From contig JAEMSV010000004.1 of assembly GCA_016462625.1 (NCBI GenBank), positions 1 to 64,000 of the forward strand: a DNA stretch of 64,000 nt, in the 5' to 3' direction. The notes under the pieces are model-generated. The model was given only the letters and a program-made list of their open reading frames with translations. It had not been told where the DNA came from and searched no databases. Made by a program: the position numbers and the translations under genes. Shown here one piece after another: positions 38,071 through 46,629 of this stretch. Source of the stretch: Solirubrobacteraceae bacterium (GTDB lineage Bacteria > Actinomycetota > Thermoleophilia > Solirubrobacterales > Solirubrobacteraceae). Position 1 is the stretch's first letter, and each line of letters starts with the position of its first letter.

Positions 38071-40266
38071 ATGACGAGAGGCACAGCCCTCCTCCCTAAG
38101 CCTCGACGGCGCGCCGATATCCAGGGTCTGCGCGCAGTCGCGGTCCTTCTGGTGGTTCTGAACCACGCGGGCATTGAGTCCCTCCAAGGCGGGTACGTCG
38201 GCGTCGACGTCTTCTTCGTTCTGTCCGGCTTTCTCATCACCGGGCTGCTGATCGGCGACGCTGAGAAGAACCAGCAGGTTTCACTGGCCAACTTCTACGT
38301 GCGCCGAGCCCGACGGATCCTTCCCGCAGCGACGCTGACGTTGTGCGCGACCGCCATCGCCTCGTACTACATCCTGAACGTCGTTCGTGCCAAAGAGGCG
38401 TTCACCGACATCGCGTGGTCCGCATTCTTTGCGGCCAACATTCACTTCAGCAACGTCGGGACTGACTACTTCGCCCAGGATCGTGCGGTGTCCCCCGTTC
38501 GACATTTCTGGTCGCTGGCAGTCGAGGAGCAGTTCTACATCGTGTGGCCCGCAGTCGTCGGGTTCGCGTTCTTCGGATTTGCGCTGTTGCGACGCGAACG
38601 TCCCCATGACCGCGCCCGGATCACGATGCGGTCACTGAATCGCCTCACAGCGGTCATCGTCCTCGTCTTCGTGGCGTCCCTCGCTTGGTCAATCCACCAG
38701 ACCCAAACTGAGCCAACCGTCGCGTATTTCTCCACGTTGACGCGTGGGTGGGAATTGGCGTTGGGCGCAGCTCTGGCCACAGTCGTTGGGCCGCTCGCCC
38801 AACTCCGAGCGTGGACTCGGTTCGCGATGGGTTGGGCCGGCCTCGCGGCCATCGCGATCGCCGCCGTCCTCTTCAACGAGCAGACGCCCTTCCCTGGGTT
38901 CGCCGCTCTCCTACCAACTGGGGGCGCGGCGCTCGTCATAGCCGCCGGGGTCGCGGCGCGACAGCCGCGGTTCGGTGCCGGATGGTTCCTCAGCATGCAG
39001 CCGATGCGGTACATCGGGGATCTCTCGTACACCATCTACCTGTGGCACTGGCCGATTCTGGTGCTCGCGGCTGCCGAGGTCGGACACGTGCTCTCGGTCA
39101 CGACGAACCTGGCATTGGTCGGCGCCGCGTTCCTTCTGTCCGTCGTCACATACACCTGCTTCGAGAACCCCATCCATCGCTCACGCTGGCCACAGGTCGA
39201 TTCCCCTCGCGCGAACCCCGTTCTCCTTGGCTGGATTGCCGCCCCCTTGATCGTGATGATCGTGGTCGGCCTGGGCCGCCAAGGGGTCGCCACGGAAGTC
39301 GCGACCGCATCGGCAGCTCAGTACAAGGTCGAGGCCGCGAGAGACGCAAAGGCTCGGGCCCAGTCGGCAGCAACAGCCGAAGAGCGAGCGCGTTCAGCGA
39401 CCCGCCAAGCGGCACGAGAGGAACGGGCACTCAGAACCAATGGAGCGCTGCCTCAGGTTCTGCAGGCCGCCGCCGCATCGGAGCGCGAAGCCAAGGTCCC
39501 GAGCAGTCTGACACCGAACCCTGCAACTGAAGACCTGCCGAAGAAGTACATAGCGCCGATCAGCCCCGAGTGCTCGCCATTCGGGTCCAAGACGACCAGC
39601 AACATCTGCAGTCGCGGGTCAGGCTCGAAGACCCTCGTCGTGTTTGGCGACTCCCATGCCCAGATGTGGCTTCCAGCGATCGACGCCTTGGCCAGCCAGT
39701 CCGACTATGTCGTGCGACCAGTGGTCAAGTCGGCCTGTTCGATGGCCTACTGGGGAGGCGATGCCAAGCCGCCACCTGGATGTCTCGCGTGGTACTCCTG
39801 GGCGAGACAGAAGATCCGCGATATTCGGCCCGACATCGTTCTTGTCGCGGCTCACTACATGCCCAATGTCCCCGGGGTGTCTCACTCAGCGCCGTCTGTG
39901 GCGCGAGCATTGGACACCCTGCTGCCCAGTTTGCGCCGCACCTCGGGGCGAGTCATCGTCCTCGGAGACGTCTTTGGACAGCGAGAGCCCACCACCGACT
40001 GTCTGCTCAGAAAGGACGCCACCCTCGGCTCGTGCAGCGCACCTTACGACGATGCACGAATTGCGTTCTACGAGAACGTCGCTGACCGCACCCGGAAACT
40101 CAAATCCGGGTTCGTTGATACACGAGGCTGGTTCTGCGCACGGACAGCATGTCCAATGGTTGTCGATGGGACAGTGGTCTTCGCGGACAAGAGTCACGTC
40201 ACTACGACGTACGCGTCAGTTCTCGCATCCGTCTTCGCTCGGCAGTTCAAGAAAGCACTCAGCTAG
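38071..40266 (+). CDS. Acyltransferase-3 / SGNH fusion (O-acetyltransferase of a cell-surface glycan)
   Basis: About 731 aa. N-terminal acyltransferase-3 membrane domain with about 10-11 helices: RADIQGLRAVAVLLVVLNHAG, VDVFFVLSGFLITGLL, NFYVRRARRILPA, FWSLAVEEQFYIVWP. A charged helical linker (about residues 420-480) leads to an extracellular SGNH hydrolase-like domain with LVVFGDSHAQMWLP and a C-terminal DKSHVT, giving Ser, Asp and His. This is the OafA/OatA layout, passing acetyl groups across the membrane to sugars. Start ATG at 38071 after GGAG. Lower GC than neighbours and inserted against the hrcA/dnaJ strand, so probably acquired. Confidence 0.92.
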   Translation: MTRGTALLPKPRRRADIQGLRAVAVLLVVLNHAGIESLQGGYVGVDVFFVLSGFLITGLLIGDAEKNQQVSLANFYVRRARRILPAATLTLCATAIASYYILNVVRAKEAFTDIAWSAFFAANIHFSNVGTDYFAQDRAVSPVRHFWSLAVEEQFYIVWPAVVGFAFFGFALLRRERPHDRARITMRSLNRLTAVIVLVFVASLAWSIHQTQTEPTVAYFSTLTRGWELALGAALATVVGPLAQLRAWTRFAMGWAGLAAIAIAAVLFNEQTPFPGFAALLPTGGAALVIAAGVAARQPRFGAGWFLSMQPMRYIGDLSYTIYLWHWPILVLAAAEVGHVLSVTTNLALVGAAFLLSVVTYTCFENPIHRSRWPQVDSPRANPVLLGWIAAPLIVMIVVGLGRQGVATEVATASAAQYKVEAARDAKARAQSAATAEERARSATRQAAREERALRTNGALPQVLQAAAASEREAKVPSSLTPNPATEDLPKKYIAPISPECSPFGSKTTSNICSRGSGSKTLVVFGDSHAQMWLPAIDALASQSDYVVRPVVKSACSMAYWGGDAKPPPGCLAWYSWARQKIRDIRPDIVLVAAHYMPNVPGVSHSAPSVARALDTLLPSLRRTSGRVIVLGDVFGQREPTTDCLLRKDATLGSCSAPYDDARIAFYENVADRTRKLKSGFVDTRGWFCARTACPMVVDGTVVFADKSHVTTTYASVLASVFARQFKKALS

Positions 40267-40293
40267 CACGACCGTCCAACTCGCGGTGGGCGC

Positions 40294-41310
40294 CTACGCC
40301 TCGTCGTAGACGTCGGTCACGAAGCGCGACAGCTGCCCGGCCACGTCGCGGACGAGCCCGATCGTGCGCGGGTAGTCCATCGTCACGGGCCCGATCACGC
40401 TGACCGTGCCGAGCGCGCGCTGCGGGAGCCCGTACCCGGCGGCGACGATCGCCAGCGAGCGCAGCGCCGGCACCGCGTTCTCCTCGCCGATGCTCACCAT
40501 CACGTCGCGCTCGCCGAGCGCGGCCCGCAGGAGCTCCAGCAGGCTCACGCGCCGCTCGAGCATCGTCATCAGCTCGTTGATCTGGGAGACGTCCTGGACG
40601 CGGTGCTCGGACAGGAGCCGCGCGGCGCCGTCGACGTACAGCGTGTCCTCCGCCGTCTCGGCCAGCGCCGTGAAGGCCGGCGCGAGCGTGGCTAGGAACG
40701 CCTGCTCGCGAACCGAAAGGCTCGGATCGGCGACCCGCGAGCGCAGCGTGCGCGCGCCGAGCCCGGTGCCGACGAGCCGCTCGTTGAGGTATTCCCCGGC
40801 CCAGGTGACGAGCCCCGGGTCGAGGCTCTCCTCGTAGCTGAAGACGCGCTTGGACACCCCACCGGTCGAGGTGATCACGACGACCATCACGACCCGCGGC
40901 TGCAGGCTGAGGACCTCGATGTGCCTGATCGTCGAGGTGTCGATCGGCGGCGCCGACACGATCGCCAGCAGGTCGGTGACCTGGGAGAGCGTCTCGGTGG
41001 TCATGCGCATCGCCTCGTCGACCTGCATCCGCACGAGCGACAGGTCGACGCCGGGTTCGCGGACGGGCTCGGGCAGCAGCTTGTCGACGAAGTACCGGTA
41101 CCCCGAGTCGGTGGGGACCCGGCCTGCGGAGGTGTGCGGGTGCGCGAGCAGCCCGTGCTCCTCGAGCTGGGCGAGGTCGTTGCGGATCGTCGAAGCGCGG
41201 ACGCCGAGCTCGGGATCCTCGGCCAGCGCCTTGGAGCCCACCGGCTGCGCCGTGAGCTGATGGGTCTGGATGACCTTGCGGAGCACCTGCTCCTGACGGG
41301 GCGTCAGCAC
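40294..41310 (-). CDS. hrcA: Heat-inducible transcription repressor HrcA
   Basis: 338 aa. N-terminal winged helix (LTPRQEQVLRKVIQTHQLTAQPVGSK, GVRASTIRNDLAQLEEHGLL, HTSAGRVPTDSGYRYFVD) and a GAF-like dimer domain (MVVVITSTGGVSKRVF ... VMSIGEEN-like). Represses groE/dnaK genes through CIRCE in known cases; no CIRCE element is visible in this window. GTG start at 41310, only 25 bp from the divergent lasso cluster. Confidence 0.94.
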   Translation of the reverse strand: MLTPRQEQVLRKVIQTHQLTAQPVGSKALAEDPELGVRASTIRNDLAQLEEHGLLAHPHTSAGRVPTDSGYRYFVDKLLPEPVREPGVDLSLVRMQVDEAMRMTTETLSQVTDLLAIVSAPPIDTSTIRHIEVLSLQPRVVMVVVITSTGGVSKRVFSYEESLDPGLVTWAGEYLNERLVGTGLGARTLRSRVADPSLSVREQAFLATLAPAFTALAETAEDTLYVDGAARLLSEHRVQDVSQINELMTMLERRVSLLELLRAALGERDVMVSIGEENAVPALRSLAIVAAGYGLPQRALGTVSVIGPVTMDYPRTIGLVRDVAGQLSRFVTDVYDEA

Positions 41311-41335
41311 ATCTGAAGTGTAGGCTCGCGGGACG

Positions 41336-41602
41336 ATGCTCCATCGGGTCGACGTCGATCAAGTGCACTGGCGGCGGGCCGGTGACGACCTCCTCGTCCT
41401 GCACCTGCCGAGCTCGCGCTACCTGCAGCTGAACGCCTCCGCGGGCGTGCTGTGGGAGGCCGTCGTCGAGGGCGCGACGACCGAGGATCTCGAGGGCCGG
41501 CTGGTGGACGCCTACGGCATCGAGGCCGAGCAGGCCTCCTCAGACGTGGCGGGCTTCCTGCAGTCGCTGCGCGACGGCGGCCTGCTGCACGCCGCCCCGT
41601 GA
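41336..41602 (+). CDS. Lasso peptide RRE protein, PqqD family (B1)
   Basis: 88 aa PqqD-like RiPP recognition element, which binds the leader peptide and presents it to the processing enzymes. Typical pattern: LLVLHLPSSRYLQLNASAGVLW, then a helical bundle ending FLQSLRDGGLL. First gene of the lasso cluster; its stop overlaps the cyclase start (GTGA). A second PqqD domain is fused to the peptidase three genes on, so the cluster has two. Confidence 0.9.
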   Translation: MLHRVDVDQVHWRRAGDDLLVLHLPSSRYLQLNASAGVLWEAVVEGATTEDLEGRLVDAYGIEAEQASSDVAGFLQSLRDGGLLHAAP

Positions 41603-42819
41603 CGTCGCTCGGATCTGACCCGGCGCGGCTGCACGAGCGCTGGGACGACCCGCGCAACGCCTCGGGCCTGACGTGGCTGGAGCTCCTCACCGGCTGGACC
41701 ACGGGAATCGACGAGCGCGCACCGGACATCGACCTCGTCGACCCCTTGCCCGACCCGGTCGCGGCACTCGAGGCCGCCCTGCTCCGCCTGATGGACCGCC
41801 CTCCCGTGTACGTCGCGTTCTCCGGTGGGCGCGACTCGTCCGTCCTGCTCGCCGCCGCGACGCGCGTGGCGCGGCGCGAGGGGCTTCCGGATCCGGTGCC
41901 GCTCACCCAGCGGTTCCCCGGGGTCCCCGAGGCCGACGAGACGGCGTGGCAGGAACGGGTCATCGGGCATCTCGGCCTGACCGAATGGGAGCTCTTCGAG
42001 AGCGGCGCCGAGCTGGATCTCGTCGGCGAGGTCGCCGCCGGCGTCCTGCGCGCGCACGGGCTGCGCTATCCGCCGGCCTCGCACGCCCACATCCCGATGT
42101 ACGAGCACGCGAGCGGTGGCACCCTCGTGATGGGCGACGGCGGCGACCAGGTCTTCGGCGGCTGGCGGCGCGTGGCCGTCGGCGAGGTCCTGCACCGCCG
42201 CCGCCGGCCCCGACCTCGAGACCTCGCGGTGATCGCGAACGCCGCTGCGCCGCGCCCGCTGCGGGTGATCGCCGAGACGCGCCGCAGCCCGACCCCCGCC
42301 CCGTGGCTGGCGGACTGGGTGCTGCGCGAGTGGGCCCACCATCAGGGCGAGGCCCGCGCCGCCGAGCCGGCGACATGGCCGGCGTTCCTGCGGTGGACCC
42401 GCCGCGAGCGACCGACGGTCCTCATGCTCGAGACGTGGGAGCTGTTGGCGCGCGAGCGCGGGACCGCGCACGCGACCCCATTCTGGGACCCGGTCTTCCT
42501 GCGCTCGCTCGGCGCCTGGGGCGGGCGCTTCGGCCGCGGCTCGCGCACGCGGCTGATGCGCGGGCTCTTCGCGGACCTCCTGCCCGACGACGTTTTGGCG
42601 CGCGCGTCGAAGGCCCGATTCTCACGCGCCTATTTCGACGTTCCCACCCGGCGCTTCGCCGAAGCGTGGGACGGCGAGATTCCGGGGGCGGATGCCGTAG
42701 ACCGAGACCAGCTCAGGATGCACTGGCTTTCAGGAAATCCGTGGACCACTTCCGCCACGCTCTTGCAGGCCGCATGGCTGCAGCAAAACACCCGGAAACA
42801 GAGCATTTCCAGCGGCTAG
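41599..42819 (+). CDS. Lasso peptide cyclase, asparagine-synthetase-like (C), without N-terminal glutaminase-like domain
   Basis: 406 aa. Activates the ring carboxylate as AMP ester and closes the macrolactam. The ATP-pyrophosphatase loop SGGRDSS (residues 75-81) and a second conserved block MGDGGDQVFGGW (about 175) are typical of AsnB-like enzymes. Usual lasso cyclases are about 550-600 aa with an N-terminal glutaminase-like domain; here only about 65 residues precede the ATPase domain, and the upstream frame overlaps the B1 gene, so the short form looks genuine. The final about 40 codons are richer in A/T. Confidence 0.9.
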   Translation: MTSLGSDPARLHERWDDPRNASGLTWLELLTGWTTGIDERAPDIDLVDPLPDPVAALEAALLRLMDRPPVYVAFSGGRDSSVLLAAATRVARREGLPDPVPLTQRFPGVPEADETAWQERVIGHLGLTEWELFESGAELDLVGEVAAGVLRAHGLRYPPASHAHIPMYEHASGGTLVMGDGGDQVFGGWRRVAVGEVLHRRRRPRPRDLAVIANAAAPRPLRVIAETRRSPTPAPWLADWVLREWAHHQGEARAAEPATWPAFLRWTRRERPTVLMLETWELLARERGTAHATPFWDPVFLRSLGAWGGRFGRGSRTRLMRGLFADLLPDDVLARASKARFSRAYFDVPTRRFAEAWDGEIPGADAVDRDQLRMHWLSGNPWTTSATLLQAAWLQQNTRKQSISSG

Positions 42820-42884
42820 ATCCCACCCGATGTCGGTGATACGTTCAGAACAGGTCCATCCACGGAACCGGGCAGAGGAGCGAC

Positions 42885-43034
42885 ATGAAGCCGCAGTACG
42901 AACCGCCCGCCGTCAAGGTCGTCGGCGAAGTCACCAAGGTCACCCAGACCAAGCCGGGCATCTACTTCGACAGCCCTGGCGCGCAGCAGGGCGAGACCCG
43001 CGTCCCGCCGCCGGGCACGCCGGGCACGTCCTGA
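42885..43034 (+). CDS. Lasso peptide precursor (A), 49 aa
   Basis: Small gene between cyclase and peptidase, GAGGAG ribosome site 4 nt upstream. The leader carries the RRE-binding pattern Y-x2-P-x-V (Tyr5, Pro8, Val10) with Gly14, and Thr20 at the penultimate leader position. Cutting after Gln21 gives a 28-aa core, Thr22 to Ser49, beginning TKPGIYFD; Asp29 is core residue 8, suiting an eight-residue macrolactam with Thr22 as the amine. The tail is Pro/Gly-rich and ends GTS, a terminal serine as in peptides modified by the neighbouring kinase type. The cleavage site is inference from known precursors. TACGTT at 42840 is a weak -10 candidate. Confidence 0.85.
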   Translation: MKPQYEPPAVKVVGEVTKVTQTKPGIYFDSPGAQQGETRVPPPGTPGTS

Positions 43035-43041
43035 TCCCGTC

Positions 43042-43806
43042 GTGAACACCGGCGCTCCGGGCTCCCTCGCGGAGGGGCCCGGACGTCACATCGTGTCCCG
43101 AGAAGTCGGCGATCTGACCGTGCTGCTCAATCTCGAGACCGGGACCTACCTGTCCGTAAGCGGATCCGGCGGCGAGCTCTGGCGCCTCTACAGCGCCGAG
43201 GGATACGACACCGCCGTCGCCAGCGCGAGTGCACGCTTCGGAGTCTCGCCGGATCAGATCCGCTCGGACCTCGACCAGCTGCTGCGGGATGTCGCCACGC
43301 TCCGGGCCGCCCGCGCACCCCAGCGAGCCCACCGTCCGCGTCCATCGATCGGCCGCGCGCTGCGCGCCGGTCCCCTTGAGCTCCTCACCGCGGTCCGCGC
43401 GCTGGCGCTGGTCACCGCGGTCGAGATCGGCCTGCGCACGATGTCCCTCCCCCGGCTCACCCGGCTGCTCGGCGTCCGGCTCGCCTCAGAGCCCGAGGCG
43501 TCGTCGGCGAGCAGCGCCGGGCTGGAGGCGCTCACGGTCCGGGAGCGGTCCAACCTGCGTGCCGCCGAGCGCGTCTTCCGGTACTGGCCGTTCGACGACA
43601 CGTGCCTGCGTCGTGCGCTCGTCGCGGGCCGGCAGCTGCGCCACCGCGGCACCTCGCTTCACCTCGGCGTGGCCGACAGCACGTCGGTCGAGGACGGCGA
43701 ACGGGCCGCGGAGGGTGAGATCGCCGCGCACGCGTGGATCGACGCGGGCGACGTCCGCCTGCTCGCCCTGCCCGGCTACGAGCGCCTGGTGAGCACCAAT
43801 GGGTGA
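43042..43806 (+). CDS. Lasso leader peptidase with fused RRE (B1-B2 fusion)
   Basis: 254 aa. Residues about 15-92 form a PqqD-like domain (VLLNLETGTYLSVSGSGGELW); residues about 110-250 are the transglutaminase-like B2 cysteine protease, with Cys188 (FDDTCLRRAL), His230 (HAWID) and an Asp at 234 or 237. Removes the leader so the cyclase can act. GTG start 7 nt after the precursor stop; overlaps the kinase gene by 8 nt. Having this fusion as well as a free B1 is unusual. Confidence 0.9.
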   Translation: MNTGAPGSLAEGPGRHIVSREVGDLTVLLNLETGTYLSVSGSGGELWRLYSAEGYDTAVASASARFGVSPDQIRSDLDQLLRDVATLRAARAPQRAHRPRPSIGRALRAGPLELLTAVRALALVTAVEIGLRTMSLPRLTRLLGVRLASEPEASSASSAGLEALTVRERSNLRAAERVFRYWPFDDTCLRRALVAGRQLRHRGTSLHLGVADSTSVEDGERAAEGEIAAHAWIDAGDVRLLALPGYERLVSTNG

Positions 43807-44767
43807 GCCCCGTTGCTACGCCGCTCACGGGCTGTGCGTGCAGAGCCCCGTTCCGCTGCCGGCGCCGGTCGTCGCCGGCCCGCCGGACGTCATCGTCCGC
43901 CTCGGGCCCCGGCGGACGATCCCGTGGCGCCGCCCCGCCAGCGCGGTCGTGGCCGAGCTCATCGGCCCCGACGGCTGGCCGCGGTACTCGTTCTGCCGGC
44001 GCGGCGACGGCGGCATCACCGCACGGGTCTACAGCCTGGCCGACTTCGGCATCAGCGCGGACCGGCGCGAGATCGTCGCGCGCGCAGGACACGACATCGA
44101 CGAGGAGATCCTCGGAATCCTCCTCGCGGGCAGCATCGCGTCCTTCCTGCTGATGGAGCGGGGCGAGTGTGTCCTGCACGCCAGCGCCGTCGAGCTCTCC
44201 CCCGGCCGCGCGGTCGCCTTCGCCGGCTTCTCCGCGCGGGGGAAGACGACGTCGGCCGCCCTGCTGTGCGCCGCGGGCCGGCCGCTGGTAACCGACGACG
44301 TGCTCGGCATCGATCTCGACGGGGATGTCCCGCGATGCGGCCCGGGCGGCGCGGAGCTGCGACTGCGCCCGCAGCAGGCGGGGCTCGCGGCCGCGTTCGG
44401 GCCCGGCGCAGAGGTGCGGGAGACCGCCGACGAGCGGCTCGCCGTCCGCCCTGCGCTCGCCCCGTCCGCCTCGCCGGAGCTCGTCGGGGTGGTCGTCCCG
44501 ACGCCCACCCGCGAGGATGACGTCATCCGCCTCGAACCTCTCGATCTCGGCGCCTCGACCACTGAGCTCCTCGCTGCACCGCGGATCGAGGGCTGGCGCC
44601 GCCGCCCTGACCAGCGCCGGGTGTTCGACCACGCCGTCGACATCGCCACTCGGGTCCCCGTCCTCCGCGCCCACATCCCGTGGGGGCCGCCGTTCCCCGA
44701 CGACACCGCAGCGGCGCTGGCGGCGGGGATCGAGGCCGCACTCGCCACGCCCGCCGGGAGCGCGTGA
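43799..44767 (+). CDS. HPr-kinase-like serine kinase of the lasso cluster (PadeK/ThcoK type)
   Basis: 322 aa. HPr kinase/phosphorylase-like C-terminal domain: LHASAV with His127, Walker A GFSARGKTTS (143-152) and VTDDVLGI with Asp166/Asp167. In paeninodin-type clusters such kinases phosphorylate the C-terminal serine of the precursor, and the precursor here ends in serine. The first about 100 residues are less conserved. ATG overlaps the end of the B1-B2 gene; the stop shares TGATG with the exporter. Confidence 0.87.
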   Translation: MGEPRCYAAHGLCVQSPVPLPAPVVAGPPDVIVRLGPRRTIPWRRPASAVVAELIGPDGWPRYSFCRRGDGGITARVYSLADFGISADRREIVARAGHDIDEEILGILLAGSIASFLLMERGECVLHASAVELSPGRAVAFAGFSARGKTTSAALLCAAGRPLVTDDVLGIDLDGDVPRCGPGGAELRLRPQQAGLAAAFGPGAEVRETADERLAVRPALAPSASPELVGVVVPTPTREDDVIRLEPLDLGASTTELLAAPRIEGWRRRPDQRRVFDHAVDIATRVPVLRAHIPWGPPFPDDTAAALAAGIEAALATPAGSA

Positions 44768-46611
44768 TGGCGGACCCGCCGAAGGGGTTCGACCGGATCG
44801 CCTACCTGCAGTCGAGCGTCACCGAGCCGAAGTCGCTGAAGCGCCTGCCCCAGCTCGCCGGCCGCGCCCTCGCCCTCGCGCATCGCTCGAACCCGCGGCT
44901 GTTCTGGATCACGACCGTGACCCAGCTGATCGCCGCTGCGATGCTCGGGCTGCAGGTCCTCCTCGGCGGTCTCGCGATCCAGGCGGTCCTCGAGCAGGCC
45001 GACGGCGGAACGATCGGGCCGGTGCTCGCGCCGCTGATCGGCCTCGCCGCCGTGACGGCGATCAGCGGCCTGGCGACCAGCGCCCAGGCCCTGCTGCAGC
45101 GACTCCTCGGCGAGGAGGTCCAGCTGCTGACCTGGACCCAGATCCTGGATGTGACGACCGCGGTGCCCCTCGAGACGTTCGAGAACCCGGAGTTCTTCGA
45201 CGCGCTGCAGCGGGTCCGCACGAACGCCGTGATCCGCCCGCTGACGATGTCGCAGGGCCTCGTGCAGCTCTTCGGCGGCCTCGTGGGGATCGCCGGGCTG
45301 ACGGTCGCGCTCGTGGTCATCCATCCCGGCCTCATCGTCATCTTCCTGCTCGGTGGGTTCCCCCTCTGGCTGCTGTCGCGCACCACGGGGCGCCTCGAGT
45401 TCCGCTTCCGAGCCGGGCAGACCCCCCAGCTGCGCCTGCGGCACTACCTCACGGAGCTGCTCTGCGGCCGCGACGAAGCCAAGGAGATCCGCGCCTTCGC
45501 GCTCGGCCCGGTCATCTACGAGCGCTGGCGCCAGAACTACGACGAGTACCTCGCCGAATACCACCAGCACGTCCGGCGACGGCTGGGCCTCGCCACCGTG
45601 GGCGCGGGGATCACCACGGTCGTGATGAGCATCGCCGTCGGGCTGCTCGTGTGGTTCGTCGTCGAGGGAACGGTCGAGATCGCGGCGGCGGGCGCGGCGC
45701 TCATCGCCATCCGCCTGCTCGCCGGCCGGCTGCAGCAGACCTTCTCGGGCATCACCGACCTCTTCGAGTCCGCCCTGTTCCTCCGCGACTACGAGGAGTT
45801 CTCCGAGCTCTCACCCCCGCCCGAGCCCCACCGAGGCGAAGGCACGGCGCTCGCCCCGTTCACCGAGCTGCGCGTCGAACACGTCTCGTTCAGCTATCCG
45901 GGAACCGAGCAGACTGCCCTGCGCGACGTGTCGCTGACGCTGCGCGCCGGCGAGGTCGTGGCCCTCGTGGGCGAGAACGGCTCGGGCAAGACGACGCTCG
46001 CGAAGCTGCTCGGTCACGTCTTCAGCCCAAACGAGGGCCGGATCCTCTGGGACGGCGTCGACGCATCCACGCTCGATCCCGAGGAGGTCCGGTCCCACGT
46101 CGGCGTGATCTTCCAGGACTTCGTGCGGTTCCAGCTGTCGGCCCGCGAGAACGTCGGGTTCGGCCGCGCCGAGCGCATGGACGACGTCGAGGCGATCATG
46201 GAGGCGTCCAGGCGCGGAGGTGCGCACGACGCGTTGAGCCGGCTGCCGCTGGGCTACGAGACGAACCTGGGCAAGGAGTGGATCGGTGGCTACGACCTCT
46301 CGCTGGGGCAGTGGCAGCGCGTCGCGCTCTCGCGCGCGTTCTTCCGGGATGCCGGTTTCCTGGTCCTCGACGAGCCGACCGCGTCGCTCGACGCGAAGTC
46401 CGAGCACGAGCTCTTCGAGCACGTCCGGCGGCTGGCCGACGATCGCTGCCTGCTGCTCATCAGCCACCGCTTCTCGACCGTGAAGGATGCCGACCGCATC
46501 TACGTCCTGCACGAGGGCGAGATCATCGAGGAGGGCTCCCACGACGAGCTGATCGAGCTCGACGGGCGCTACGCCGAGATGTTCGACCTGCAGGCCCGCG
46601 CGTACCGCTGA
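44767..46611 (+). CDS. ABC transporter, fused permease-ATPase (lasso peptide exporter)
   Basis: 614 aa half-transporter. Six membrane helices (about residues 50-330) and an ATPase with Walker A GENGSGKTTLAKLLG (about 400), Q-loop FQDFVRFQLSARENVGFG, signature LSLGQWQRVALSRAF (LSLGQ in place of LSGGQ), Walker B FLVLDEPTASLD and His switch LISHRFSTV. Works as a homodimer; probable role is export of the mature peptide and self-immunity. Coupled to the kinase gene by a one-base overlap. Confidence 0.92.
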   Translation: MADPPKGFDRIAYLQSSVTEPKSLKRLPQLAGRALALAHRSNPRLFWITTVTQLIAAAMLGLQVLLGGLAIQAVLEQADGGTIGPVLAPLIGLAAVTAISGLATSAQALLQRLLGEEVQLLTWTQILDVTTAVPLETFENPEFFDALQRVRTNAVIRPLTMSQGLVQLFGGLVGIAGLTVALVVIHPGLIVIFLLGGFPLWLLSRTTGRLEFRFRAGQTPQLRLRHYLTELLCGRDEAKEIRAFALGPVIYERWRQNYDEYLAEYHQHVRRRLGLATVGAGITTVVMSIAVGLLVWFVVEGTVEIAAAGAALIAIRLLAGRLQQTFSGITDLFESALFLRDYEEFSELSPPPEPHRGEGTALAPFTELRVEHVSFSYPGTEQTALRDVSLTLRAGEVVALVGENGSGKTTLAKLLGHVFSPNEGRILWDGVDASTLDPEEVRSHVGVIFQDFVRFQLSARENVGFGRAERMDDVEAIMEASRRGGAHDALSRLPLGYETNLGKEWIGGYDLSLGQWQRVALSRAFFRDAGFLVLDEPTASLDAKSEHELFEHVRRLADDRCLLLISHRFSTVKDADRIYVLHEGEIIEEGSHDELIELDGRYAEMFDLQARAYR

Positions 46612-46629
46612 GCCGTGGGGCGCCTCGTG

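Noticed and set aside
41311..41335. CIRCE operator upstream of hrcA
   Set aside because: No TTAGCACTC-N9-GAGTGCTAA or near match in the 25-bp gap or the surrounding sequence.
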